Assembly (NCBI GenBank): GCA_036785705.1
Contig: JAWUZG010000005.1
Location: 1,550,001 to 1,614,000, forward strand
Direction of reading: 5' to 3'
Source: Acanthornis magna
Taxonomy: Eukaryota > Chordata > Aves > Passeriformes > Acanthizidae
DNA: 64,000 bases
Part shown: positions 15,001 through 28,200 of the stretch, in pieces
Position numbering within the stretch: position 1 is the stretch's first letter
How the letters are laid out: each line of letters starts with the position of its first letter
The notes under the pieces: model-generated
What the model saw: only the letters and a program-made list of their open reading frames with translations
Database searches by the model: none
What the model was told of the DNA's origin: nothing
Position numbers and translations under genes: made by a program

Positions 15001-18000
15001 TCTTTGGGATCTTAAAATAATCTCCCAAGGGAACATTGTGGTTCTTCTTTGAGGCGCAAGACTACATGAATGCCAAATAAAGTTTCCATGGACTGACTAA
15101 TCCAGTAGCTATCCATCATTCTGCCGGCCTGCTTCCAGTTCTAATTCCCTTTGTTTTTTCTTGGCCTGCTTGAACCACTTACTGTCCTTTGGGCTTGCTA
15201 CATAGGCACCAGCGGGAACAGGTCTTCCTTGTGGGAAGCTCCTTCTAAAAGACATCTTTCAGTGGTCTCGCTTCCTTCAATGCCTTCTGTACTTTCAACC
15301 TGAGCTAATGTAAGCATTTAGGTCCAATGTGGAACTGTATTTCTCCATGTGTAGCTGTGAACAGGTGAAATATGAGAATTCCTAATTGTTATTCACACTC
15401 ATGGAATCAACAAGATCCTATTTTTAAGTATGCCAGTTCTTCAGCTACAATTGCAGTGGCCTAAGTAGTTTAAAAGGTCCATACTATCACAAAAACATGC
15501 AACACTGAGTAGTGTCATTATCGAGAAATCGTAGGGCTGCTGTGACTCAAACTGGGAAAAAAAAACAAAACCCATCAGAAGGTAAGTTTTTCAAGGAAAA
15601 GTCAGATCTTTAACGAAAACTTTGTATGGAGACCTTTTGGCAGAAATGTCAGTTTCTGAATAAGTATTAAATGCTTGAAACATGATAAATATTAGCCCAA
15701 AATGAAAATACAAGAGAAAGTTCCACTACACAGCTTTGATTCTGTAAAAGACCGGGGAGAAATGACTTTGAGGCACTTAGATGACAATTCATAACTGAAA
15801 TATGTCATCTAGGGATGAAATGCTTTTATCAAATCTCAGCTTCCCTTGTGAAGATAGGCCTAATTTACTGACCTTCAAAGCACTAATTTCAATCTTTATA
15901 GTTCGGGCCTGTACATTTTCTATAAAGGAATTTTTAAGCTTTAAGAAGTTCATCATTATCATCTCTGCTTGAACCAAAAAAACAATCCAAATGCAACTCA
16001 TTTTTGAGATCCACACCACTCTATTATAATTCCTTTTATTTTTAGTAGGTCTAATTATTTACAAGTTCAAAGCTTTAAAAATTAGCATTTAAGACTGCCA
16101 CACTTCAATCTTTGCAGATTGGGAATATTTAGGTGAACTGCAATCTAAAACACTGGCAGGGTAATGGCAAATTTATCAGAGCTGCATGTATCACCCACAG
16201 TTTGTCAGTGATATCCAAAATATTAAAATCCTTGGAAACTCCTACTAATGTAGCAATTGCTAAAAATTTAAACTGGTGTTTGGGGAGACACAAACACAGA
16301 GGGCATGAATAAAAGCATCCTGAATATATTTTCCATCTAAAAAATGCAGTTTTGAATCTGATCTGGTCCTGATCCCTCCTGCCTGCATTGTCCTCATGCT
16401 CCACTCCTGGCTCCTCTTCCTCTCTGGTTCTTGAGATTTGTAGAACATTTACAATTCGTTCCCTTGTTTCTTCCACACAAATCTTCAAAAGTATCCAATA
16501 TCCAAAGAATTAAATAAAATATATTCCCATGTGCTCAGGGGTTTTGTTTTTCCTACACCATTTGAGTCCTTTTCTCCTTTTCCTAAAATACACAGCAGTA
16601 TTGGCAGAATGGGATTGGGATCAAAACCCTTAATTAAAACCAAGCATTTATTCACTTAGGTTTTGCAAAAAAATACTTTCATATTCTCATTTAAATAAGT
16701 GCTTTGTGCACATAAATTAATACCTTCCCAGTTAAAATAGTTTCCCAAGTTCCACTGCCCTTCTTGAAATAAAGTAATCTGTTAAAAAGAGCTATTGTTT
16801 CATCAGCAAGGCCTCTGACAGGACAGATTTGCATTGCTGGCTTTCATTTCTCCTTGGATGTTCAGAGGCAACATCCCTCTTTTCAATTTTTATTCATTTT
16901 TAAGTACTTATTCACACTGTGTAATGCAGGAACTTGTTTTCCTCAGCAAATCAAGCAGAACTGATAGAATATGCAAAAAGTAGACTAAAAGGAAAAGACT
17001 GGCATTTTTCAGTACTCCTTTCATTTCAACATCTGCACACAGGATTTCACTGGAGTTGGTATTTCTCTTTTCTCCCATGAACTCAGCACATCAGCATGAC
17101 TATCAGTCCCAGATTGCTCATCTAAGAACGCACCACGGAGGGAACTAGTGACTATTTATCTTCAGTAACAATGAAAATTGGATCACTTGAAGCAATCCAG
17201 GATGAATTGTGCCATCCATTTGCAGGAGAGAAGCAGTAAAAACCCATTGATTCTTCCAAAGAGTTTCTGGCTTTCAGAAAACGAGGGGTCTAACACTGTC
17301 ATTCAGTAAATGTGTTTTTATATTTACCCAAAAACTGTGATCAGTTTTTAGAGAAAGCTGTTTCTAAGAAATGATCAATTTCCACAGGGTGCTTTGAGCA
17401 TTTGTATGTCAATAAAACAAAACAGAAGAACATAGTTTTCCAAGTCTTTAGTTACTCTGCACTGAAGCTTTTAAAATAATTCCTTATAGAGGTATTTCAA
17501 GAACAATGAGAGCTGAATTAGGATGGTGTCCATACTATCATAACTACTGAAAGAACATAATATGCATCTACCTTAAAAATGCTAAGTGGCTATGTCAATG
17601 CTAATCAATAATACCCTTTTCTAATGAAAAACACAAGATTCCAGTATAACAGTAAAACCCTCAGGAGTATAGAGTTGTTCTATTATCTGTCTTTTAGAGA
17701 AAGCTTTTTATCAGTGCTGCTCCACCCATTTACAGACAGGGAAGCAAACGTGAGGGGAACTGTTCAGTGCCAGAAGGGAGCAGAGCCCTTTCTTCTCATC
17801 CACACTGTCACACACCTGAGGCAATGCTAACTCAAAGCAAGCATCTCTTCAAGCAGTATCTCAGCAGAAACAGGCTAATTTTACCAGTTCTCTTCTTTTA
17901 AGATATGCATATGTGCTCCATTGTATGATCTGACATTCAAAGCTGACTAAATTATACAGTGATCTTAAGATATTTTCAGTAACACTTATTTTACAGCTGG

Positions 18001-21000
18001 AACATGCCTGACAAGTAGCCTGCAGAAGCTTTACAGCTCAAAACTTACTGAAGTCACCAATTTTTTTTTTGTGTTCTTCTCTTTTGTCCTTGTGTAACAG
18101 ATTCAAAGTCAACAACGCTTGATTTAAAAATAAAATTAAGAAACCAAATTCACACAGGAAAACATTTGATTTCCAATGCTCAGCCTGATTACCTTTTAAA
18201 ACCTGGCAAAGAGCCTAATTCACTTGGTTTCAAGGAGATGCAGGATACAAAATTCTCATTATTCACAGGGCATTTTAAAACCACAGTTCATTCCCACAGG
18301 AACTTCCTGGTTGCTCAGCCGCTCTTGAGCCAGAGGGTGGAAGAGCAATTTGAAGGTCTGGCTATTGCTATTCTCTCCATGCCTCTGGCTGGTCACTACA
18401 AAGGAAAAGAGACAGGCAGAAGCATTTTCCATGCTTCCAGGCATATCATGGAAGAAACTGGTGGCAGAGAGTAACACAGGCATTTTCACTCCTTCCAAAA
18501 AATGTACAATAATTCAAATCTCAACTTGTCACCATGCCTTACGTAATTTTCATGTGCCTTTTTTAGCATTTTTGTTCAATTTACTGCAATAAAAGTAATG
18601 CATTAAGAAGCAATGTTTTGACAAGAAAAGTCAAGACAAGACCATAGAACTGTTCCTCTTAAAGTAATTATCAAAGTCCAAATTCACTTTAGCAAGGAAA
18701 TCTGATCTTTAACCTGGTAATTAATGGAGATGATTCCAGAAAGAGAGTTCATTTTTCATATAGTACAATGTCAGTTCTTGTTTCCATAAGTGAAGTGAAA
18801 AGGCTGATGCTGCCAAGTTTCAGCCAACATAGACTGCTTAACACCAGGGCCTTCAAGAAGTAATTTTATTTCCCATGTTTATGTACAGCTGAATTTTCTC
18901 TTGGGCAGAGAACAGACTGACTGTCAAAAGCTGTCATTTCCAAAATCCAGACACAGCACATTTTGTTATATTTGATTTATTCCCCTTGCTTTCAAAACTA
19001 ACTAAAATGCTGCTGAAGATGCAGGCAGACAATTTAGTTTGTAGTTTTAGTACTTGCACTTTTAGTTGGTATTGTCATTTATTATACATATAAGGGCACA
19101 AGGTGACAAGTTCATTACCTCTGTAGAGGCAGCAAAAAGATTTCTAAATATACATTGGAGCAACAGCCACCAAGAGTCCAGTACTGAGCTCTAATATATC
19201 CCAAGAGGAAAACACCAAGTTATTAACACACTATTTAGTCTTAATAAGATTCTTGAATTCCTTGTGATTGAAGTTTAACTGCAATTCAAGACCTACAATG
19301 AATTGTCTCCTAGAGTTTTGACTCCCTAAAAACACATGCGGTTTTAGAAAATGGAAAAGCCAAGAAAAATATTTTCCCATAGACTGAACATTTAAGTCTA
19401 CGTAATGATACTGAGCCCATTGCTTTGATGCCATTAAAAATGAGAATGTTAGAGGTCAGGCCACTGCAATCAGTGAAGCTCTATCAAGGTAAAGTGTCTC
19501 TGAAAAGAGTTCATCAAGCACTCAGCATGACAGATCATTGAAGTTTACACCTGTCCTGTAGCAATTGTCTCTGGCCTGGAAAAGTCCCATTAAAGTAAAT
19601 TGCAGAAGTGATTTCTGCCATAAGGAGCTGGTGAAGAGAGGGAGAGCAGGGGAGAAGACATCAATCAAATACCCAATAAAGATATTGTTGGGCTGCACAC
19701 TTACCAAGTGACTTGAAATAAGGTTCACCACCACACACATTTCTCTTACTAAAGCAAAGTCAAGGCAGAAAGTTTCCAAATATTAAAAAAAACTCAAGTC
19801 AAATCTCTGAATGCTTAGAATGATACTGTATTTTCTGAAACTGATGGATCTTGAAAGAGATTTAGCCCTGTATTAGGGGTTCCTTTATCCCTGAAGGAGA
19901 GGACAATTAATGTGTTTAATATACTCATGTGGGCATCCTGATCTTACACACTTTTAATTGCTTCATGTTAAGTTTTCTGAATAAATCTTAAAACACTTTG
20001 GGTCAGATTCTATGAACAACTATAAATAACATCTTTGCATATTTCCCTTCAGCATTCTTTCCAGACTCTCTTCCCTATACTACTCCCAAACAAGAGCAGA
20101 ATGCAAACTATATCAAGCAAGCCAGGTAAAGGTGATAAGCAGCATGAATAGTGAAAGAAAACAATCACACAGGTGATAATTCTCACTTCTTGCCTCAGCC
20201 ATGCAGAGATGGAAGGATGGACATTAAAAGGTTCCCTAGGCAACTTGACCTTGAGAGGCTGCCTGAACTCTAGCAGCATCTCCAAATCAGGATATGATTT
20301 GGAGTGACGCTTAAAGCTCAGTTTTCTGCCTCCAACCTATGATCCTTCCTTTTGCCATGAGGAAATCTCCTGACACTCCAGTTCCAGACTTGAAGTGTGC
20401 TCCCTCCCACTTCTACTCTGGCAACATGGCAGAGCAGGAAAGCAGTGATCTCGTCTTGAGCCTGTGCACTCCATTTATGCTGGTGACCTACAATTTCAAA
20501 AGCAAAGGGAGTTGAGAAAACCATCTTTAATTTGTACACACAGTCTAATAATTATGTTCTCTCAGGGACTGATTGTCCTTCCAGGAAGCCTGGGCACTTA
20601 TGCATTTCTGGAAAAAGTAAACATTGAATACTGCCTTTCTGATCTGGTGGTGTTTTCGCCCTCCACTCTACATCGACAGAAATACTCACTGTAGCATTAG
20701 CCGATACAGCTCTCAGTGCCTTCCATTAAGAGCAGAAATGGAAATGTCAAGACAACTTATTACTATTTATCCTTGGAGCACTCTATGCTTCTATTTGTCT
20801 CTCATTACAAGCTAAGGAAAGGCATGAGTTGTCTGGGACTTGCATCTTGCAGAGAACTGAATCTGTAAGAACATACTCTAAAATGCTACAAATAAAAAGA
20901 CAATGCTGCACACATTGAAAAATAAAAAAGCCAGGCATCACCTTAGTATCAGGAAACAGCTGAAGGAAAATGTGAAGGGTCTCTAGAAATATAGAGACAG

Positions 21001-21252
21001 CTAAACAGATATTTGGAAGCAAATTCTCACAATGAAAGGAGAAAGAGCCAGACACTACTTGCTGCTATAGATGTGCTTCAGGTTAAACAGACAGCTGCGC
21101 ATTCAGGAATGAAGCCTTGGGAAGAGTAGGACAAGCAAGCTCTCCAAAGCCTGCAGTCCTGCTAAAGAAGAACATACAGTGCTCATGTATAAACTTACAC
21201 CACACAGGAAAGCTCAGGTGAGCTCAGCTCTCCCCTAGGGACGTGAACACCA
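1..21252. other. AT-rich intergenic region, left part
   Basis: No exon, RNA gene or recognised mobile element can be supported here. Open frames are short (up to 133 codons), occur equally on both strands and show no known domain. Simple tracts include a T run at about 5090-5105. A perfect 12-bp palindrome, ATGAATATTCAT, lies at 2457-2468. By comparison with human gene order this would be the gap between PLCB1 and TMX4; no CpG island marking a PLCB1 promoter is visible. Confidence 0.65.
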
Positions 21253-21370
21253 TCACTGGAGGTTTTCAAGCTGCAGCTGGACAGGGTGCTTGGTGGTCTT
21301 GTCTCTGCTCCCTTTGGCATGACAGGCTGGACCACAGGATCTTTTGAGGCCCCTTCCCACCACATCTGTT
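21253..21370 (+). mobile_element. CR1 LINE fragment
   Basis: The words CATCACTGGAGGTTTTCAAG, CTGCAGCTGGACAGGGTGCT and TGGTGGTCTTGTCT are diverged forms of the CR1 3' region. The terminal octamer tail is missing. The fragment is old and truncated at both ends. Confidence 0.75.
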
Positions 21371-22730
21371 TGAGGACTCATTAGAGTCCTATTAGAGTAG
21401 CCCCTTCAGTTTCTCTGAAATAGAGTATTTTTCCACAGTGACTTAAGGCTTGAATTGTCACCAAGACCTTTCAAGGCCAGTGTTGCTTCCCTGTCATTTT
21501 GAAGGAAAATTGAAAAAGTCTTCAGAGTTTCCAAGACTTCTACTAAATTGCTTTTCAGACTCTGTAGCAACACCAGCAAGGAAATCAGGCTCGGCCTGAA
21601 AACAGTATCATTACCAGGGTGCTGATACCCTAAGAGAGGCAAAATCCACTTAGCAGAAGGTTCTATCTTAAATTTGCCATTCATAATCAGCTGTTGACAA
21701 ACTGTTAATTGACTGGAGCTCAGCATCCACCAACACAAGCAAGTGTTGAGGAGGACATGGGTTGTCTAACTGGATGCATTCCCAATCTGTCATCGCATTT
21801 TCAAAGGATAAGTACACAACTGGTTCATCACACAAATGGAAATCACACCTGCTCCAAGCTGTCATTAACATACTACAGTGCCAGCTAACTGGGACAGAGG
21901 TAGGAAATGCAATTGCATGTAGAGCAGGAATTTACTTCCACTTCATAAATCATCAGCCTGGCTTCCACCACAGTCAGTGGCGCAGCACTTGGTCTGCAAA
22001 ATGCTAAACAAGAGAGGAAGAAAAAGATTATCAAGTTCTTACAGTGCTAGATCTAAGAGGCCACATATCTGAAGCAAAAACAGGAATTACTTTTGCAATA
22101 TGAAGCACAGTTAAGTTGTGGAACCTTCTGCTAAAGGATCCAAGAACTATGAATGAGTTCAAAGACACAAACAAGTCCATTGCTGATAATTAAATTAAAT
22201 GCTCCAGAAACCCTTATTGGTGCCAGCTGCTTCCAACATAATTATTACTTTATTACTTATATTATAAACTTGTACTCTTCATGGAAAGTTGTTATTAACC
22301 TGTGTTGAGACAGGACCCTTATAGTTTGACAGAAACTTATCTGATCCACCCTTGAAATACTTATTTTGAAGTTGAGTCAGATAAGAAAGAGGGGCCCAGT
22401 CTCACAGTCCATAAACAAGGAACTAAAAGAAATTCCAAAAACTCTCTTAATCTTAGCAACTTCTTTTCTTTCATCTCCGTAAATTCAGGATGAGTTGGCA
22501 CATGGCATTTGCTATAATTTCTAATTTGTAAGCAATACAGCAATAACATTAACATTCCTCGCTAGGGTATTCTGATATACTGCTTTTAAAGGCACTCATC
22601 TGTACAAAACACTAGTGATGTGTAAAGCATTAATGACCAGTAGGAATGTACAGAAGATATTGGAAAAAATCTCTCAGCTTATGTTTGGTATCATACAGCT
22701 TGTTAAGTGTATCTGAACACAGAAGTCGGG

Positions 22731-22805
22731 GAAAAAAAACCAAAACCCAAACAAAAAACTCCCAAACAAACAAACAAAACAAAATAAACCCAAAAAAACC
22801 CCACA
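22731..22805. repeat. CAAA-rich low-complexity tract
   Basis: About 75 bases made almost only of A and C, with a short (CAAA)n core. Its complement gives a false hydrophobic frame (Phe, Val, Leu) on the minus strand. Confidence 0.9.
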
Positions 22806-24554
22806 AGCCGGAGTGTTTTCAACCAACCCCCTCCCCCGCTGTCAGGGAAATCTCTCCTGAGGCCCAAGTAAAAAAAAGGCTGCAAAATCCCTATTAGCAA
22901 GCACAACAATGTAACATTTGTCTTCACATGAAGAATGGATATTTGGAAATGGAAGAACAGTAGTGTCCAAATGCTGTGTCCAAACGAATAAAGCACGGAG
23001 ACGAAATGCAGGAAACACAACTGCGTTGTTGGAACAATCCAGTGAAGGAAGCACATTTAACTCTGCTCTACTCAGACGAGCTTGAAGGCCTCGGGCTACA
23101 TCAGTCATTCTCTATTTGCATCAGCTTCACTACCTTTAGTGAGGTATTCAAGACAGCAATATATTTGGGGTGTGCACACAGTATTTTGCCTACGAAAGCC
23201 TACACCAACCTTTTCAAGCCTCTCAAAACCAGATGCTGCAATAGAAACTTTGATTTCCCCATTATCTTCATTAACATTAAACCCCTCATAATGATACACT
23301 CCACTGGATACTTTGAGAAACCAACAGCTGAACTGAGACTGCAAAGCAGCTCAAAGATAGCAAGACATATTGCAAACTGCTACAAAACAGCAAGAGGCAC
23401 CGGCAGAGGAAAAGATTAGCTCTCAGTCAGAAAGGAAGGAAATTTTTGATCTGAAGAAATATTTTTACTGGGCAGTTGTCCATATAGAGTTACACACTCC
23501 CATTGTTTTTTCATGCCTCATGAGAGCTTAGAAGTCCAAACATCCCCTCTAATTTTTCCTTCCAGTTTATATTTTAACAAAGTCTCTCCATTTCCTCAGA
23601 ACAAAAGCAGGTTGACAGCTAAAGCTGTGAAATCAGCATGGCAATTTTATTAAATATGCCAGGTTTGCTAAGCTACCCTGCAGAAAAATACAAAGTGATG
23701 TTAATTAGAATCCAACCCTAAGCAGCTGTGTGAATCCAATGAGCACTGAAACTGCAACACTTGCAAAAGCTTTAACTGCATCTGGCCTAGGTGTACTAAA
23801 AGATACACATTCCTTATCTGATTTCTCCAGGAACCTGCTGGCAACATTTCATAGAAATGAGATCCTCTGTAAATGGGTGAAGTGAATGCGACACCAGTAT
23901 TTGTACTTTCAGAACAAACATACAAGACATACAAAAAGCTCTGACTATTGACAGCATTAAATATCTCCCTTCTCAGCTCTCGTCTCTTGAGGCACCATTA
24001 GTAATCTCCGTTCCTCTACAGGCAGAAAGGAGGCTCTTTCAGAAGCTTAGTTTGGCATCCAATAATCTGCTCCTCTAAACAGCCTATTTTGAAGCACAGA
24101 AGCAAATCCCACTCTCTAATCCTGTTGGTTCCAGTGACAGGGGCCTGTGACAAGCACCCATCCCAGTGTAAGAGTAGGGAGCAGTAGCCATTTGAGAAGC
24201 TTTCTCCCCTTGCTTAGGCTAATTAAATTGAAAAAAAGAAACAAACCCAGAACCAAATTAGTGCAGGAAATAGCTAATTGCTCAGGTCTAGAGATTTTAA
24301 AGCAAGTCTAGATGCTCCCCAGTGTTACTAAAGTGTCAGAAAAATAAGCTTAACTTTTCAAATTTACACTGTTGTCCTCTGCAGTTTCATTCCATCCCAT
24401 GTTTAACCCTCTTCTCACAGCCAGTAGCAACAAAAGTTGTGCAAATCCTTAAGCAAGGCTGAGGAAGACCCCACAGACCTAACCAGCACAACACGCAACA
24501 GGAGCTGGGAAGAGCACATGACACCAGTTACAAAAAACAAAATTCATCACCTAC

Positions 24555-24718
24555 CTTAAACATCGCAAGAGGATGAAGCAGGCACAGGAGCCACCCTGAC
24601 AAGAGATAAAATTACAGGATAAGCACCAAAGACATGCACAAGGCACAGCTAGAGACTAACACTCGTACAACACAGCTCCAAACCAAACCATCCCCTGCCC
24701 AAGCTCGAGTTTAAATAG
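24555..24718 (-). promoter_or_regulatory. Possible TATA promoter and first exon on the minus strand
   Basis: On the minus strand CTATTTAAA (24718-24710) is a TATA-like box preceded by GC-rich sequence with CACCTGG and GGGCCC words. About 130 bases after the expected start site (near 24683) there is a near-perfect splice donor, AAG then GTAGGTG, with the exon ending at 24555. No coding frame is evident. It could be a noncoding RNA promoter, a solitary LTR with a splice donor, or chance. Confidence 0.3.
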
Positions 24719-25255
24719 GGCCCAAGGACCTGTGGGAAGGTGTGGTCAGGGGACCCAGGTGAAGCTGATCAAGACCATCAGTTTATTGGTGCCATCAGAG
24801 GCCTGGTGCAGGTGTTTCTAGTAAACAATTCTCTGGAGTAACCAGTCATTGTATAATTTTACAAGTTCATAGACCCAAAAGGTCCTTTTTATCTGCGGAG
24901 ACAGGCTTCAGGTGTGTAGGGAGCAGTTCAGGCTGTGGCAGGCTATAGCTTGCAACAAATTTTTTATGTGTTTTGTTAAGGTGTAATTGAGTAGGATATT
25001 GCTATTCTCTAACTGCCGTGGTTCTTTACGATACCTATTGCAATGGCTTCTAGTATTAGTTTCAAATTTTATTTTATTTTCGCTTGTTCACCTACTACAG
25101 TGGTTTCTGCCTTTCTACATAGCCTGGATTAGCAGATAAAGCTCTGCACATTGGAAGCTTGTAATTCTAAGATTCACTACCTAGTCAATCAGGCTTCATG
25201 AAGCTAAAAGTAGTGGTTGAATTTGTTTCTTTTTAAGGCCTTTCTGTACCATACC

Positions 25256-25284
25256 TTTTTTTTTTCTTTTTTTTTTTTTTTTTT
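25256..25284. repeat. T tract (10 T, C, 18 T)
   Basis: A run of T with one C. It could be the A-tail of a minus-strand retro-insertion, but no AATAAA and no recognised element lies to its right, so it is best treated as a simple repeat. Confidence 0.85.
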
Positions 25285-28200
25285 AAGAAGCTTCTGGTTC
25301 TTACTTTGCTGATAAACAAACAGGCTATTTAAAAGCTATCTGTGCTTTTACTAGAGACTCTTAGAAAATAGGAATAGAATGTAAAAGTAACAGACTGATG
25401 CTGCAGTAACCCCAAGGGAGGGGTTACTCTTTCATTACAGCCCCCCAAGATTTGATATTTTATTTGATCTTTATGCTATTTATGAGCCCCAGAAGAAATT
25501 CTGGGCCTAAAATACACTATCCTTCTTAGGCAGAAGAAGTAATCAGTACCTGTTGCCAGCCAAAGAAATTGTACTTTTCTGGTCTTTTGTTCACAGCCCA
25601 GATTTTACTGGGAAATACTGAACCACAAGTAGCAGTAAATGGTAGACAGACAGTTAAGAGGACTTAAAAAAATGTCTGTTACATTTCCAAATGACAGCCC
25701 TCTGTTTTAGAGAATGGCAAGCAGGGCTCTTTTCTTAGGGTGTGGTGGGACTTGCCTGACTCCCTGCACATTCTTATGCCTTTTTTTTTTCTGGTTTCTG
25801 CAACAGAAATCACATGGCTGCATTTAAGAAATTGCTTGGAGGGCTCATTAATTTTAAAATATTTTTACTACTCTCTAAACTCCAACAGAGTATTTTTCTT
25901 CTATCTCAGTGAGGCATTTAATTCAGCTTCTTCCCAAACGTGTGAAAGGAGGACCAGGAGTGCTGTTAGAAGCTGTGATTTAGCAAGACTATTTTATTGT
26001 GTATGGATCTGTATTTAGATCAAAATGAAACAGGTAATTTCTAGTTTTACCCTAACAGTTTGCCAAAAATACAATTCCCTATGAAGCCAAATCAAGAAGT
26101 AATCTTCCTATCTTTGTGGCCAAGGCTCTGTCAGTGTTACAAGTGTCCATGTCTGCTCAGCCACTGAATGTGGCTTGTTTCAAAATGCCTTTGGCTTCAG
26201 GTTTGCACTCTTGGTGGTTTTCTTTCACAAATGCATCTCTGAGACAGAAGCAAAATGTCTGGGATTTGAGACATCAACAGAGAAGGCCATCATTGTCTTA
26301 TGCTTTCCCATTTTTTCCTATTCATTTATCATGGAAAGATTCACAGAAATGGGACAACAAAATGTAAAATATCAGCTTAAAGAATATCCATCACTTTCAG
26401 TACAGGGCTCTCCTGGAATAAGCCATATAAGACCATGTGTTTATATTCCTTAGATTGTTACCATGCATAATCCAGTTATCAGAACTGGTTTGCATTGTCC
26501 ACTTGTGGAGCTGAACAGTACCTAACACGAAAAGGATGGCAAATGAGCCTCTGAGCACTTACCAACTTCAACGTATGCCATATAAAGCCTGCTATTTCTA
26601 GATATCTGCTAATGTATTCTTTGGCAAAAGGGTAGCTCTGAAAGAAACTTTTACATCAGCCCTATGATTAGCCCACACTTCAGATAAATGTGCACCCTCT
26701 ACAGTTTTTCTTTCCTCTCAAAAGGAAAATATTATCTTGACTTGTGCCTGAGACCCTTGTGTTCTAGGGCTGGATCACAAGTGCTCTGCTCAGGAACCCC
26801 CTCCCCCAGATCAAAATCAATCATTTTCTTTGTGGGGATCACCTTACTTAGCAAACCATATGTCTGAAAGTTGCCATATGCTTAAATATTTATGGACACT
26901 CTGGAAGTTGTATTTAATTACGGGTTGCTGATTGTGTATGTGGAGATTTCTGTGGCCTTGGCAAACAAAAGACTAGAATTTCAGCTTCCTGGAAGTTTGA
27001 GTAGTCTTTTTTTTTTTGCAGACAATTTGCATTTTGAAAGACTTCTGCTTTCATATGGCTCAGCAACAAGATAGAATTTCTCAATTGAACAATCTGCAGC
27101 CTAATCTAGCAGTGACTCCTCGAGCAAGACTCCTGCCAAATCCAACAGATTTGCAGGAACAGGGACTGCCACAGCAGGCCATGATCACTGTCCTACTACC
27201 TGAAAGACAAGTGCCACCCCAGGTGACAAACTGCCTAAAAGGGTCTTTTGACAGCAGCAGTGTTTGGGCCTCTGGCAACTGTCAGCCCAGGCAGCTGCAC
27301 AGTGAGCTCTGGGAATGTTTTGTACCAGATGGAGCCTGGCCTGGAAGCAGTTGTCAGAGTGGCCCATTTTCCTGGACACCTGTAGAGAGGCATTTGGTCA
27401 CCAAGAGCAGAGGGGAATAAATAAATGTACCCTTGCACAGCCTTATTCATCTATACACTACCTCTTTTTGGAGCAGAGGTATTTCTGTGACAGCATAAAC
27501 TACTATGACATGTAAGCAATCTTCACATTCCATTTCATAGGAATGCTCCAGCCTGGTAATAAAATCACCTTTCTTCGGCTGGCTCTTCATTCACCTCGAT
27601 TTTTGGTTATGAAAAAGATATTTTCTGGACCAAGAATTTCGAACTCCACCTGCTTTACACTGCAGTATAGAAAACTTCTTGGATTGAATATAAATTTCAT
27701 TCAACTAACTTATAAAATCACCCCACTGATTTTAGACTCTAATTCAAAGTGATCTTGTTCCTAAAATTCCAGGAACGATTTGAGATCATTGTCCCAAGAA
27801 TAAATGGCCTGAAATGTCTATTGGACACTACTGATGTAAGATAAGTGCTGAGTTAAACTCAGATCACATTGCATGTAATTCTTCTTTCAAATAACTTATT
27901 TTCAACAGTCTCAGGGAAAGGGAGAGCGAGGAGAATTGCAGTGGCAAAGCCATGACACAATATAGTTACATAATTGCATTTCTCACATTCAGTGGATTTT
28001 TCAATAAGTTTCTCTGTACAGGTAGGTTTTTCCAGCACCTTGCAACATCCTGTGTAGTTGTTACCTTGTTTCAGTGGTTGCCAGGGAACAAAAAAAGAGA
28101 GGCTGAGTATTACCTGTCCTTGGTCCACACTATGCACAGGTCAATGGGAAAAGAATAGGAGATCTGGTTAAACAGGAGGTCCAGGATAAGAATTTTGTAC

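Noticed and set aside
22703..23056. Hydrophobic minus-strand frame that resembles a membrane protein
   Set aside because: The hydrophobic run is the complement of the CAAA-rich low-complexity tract.
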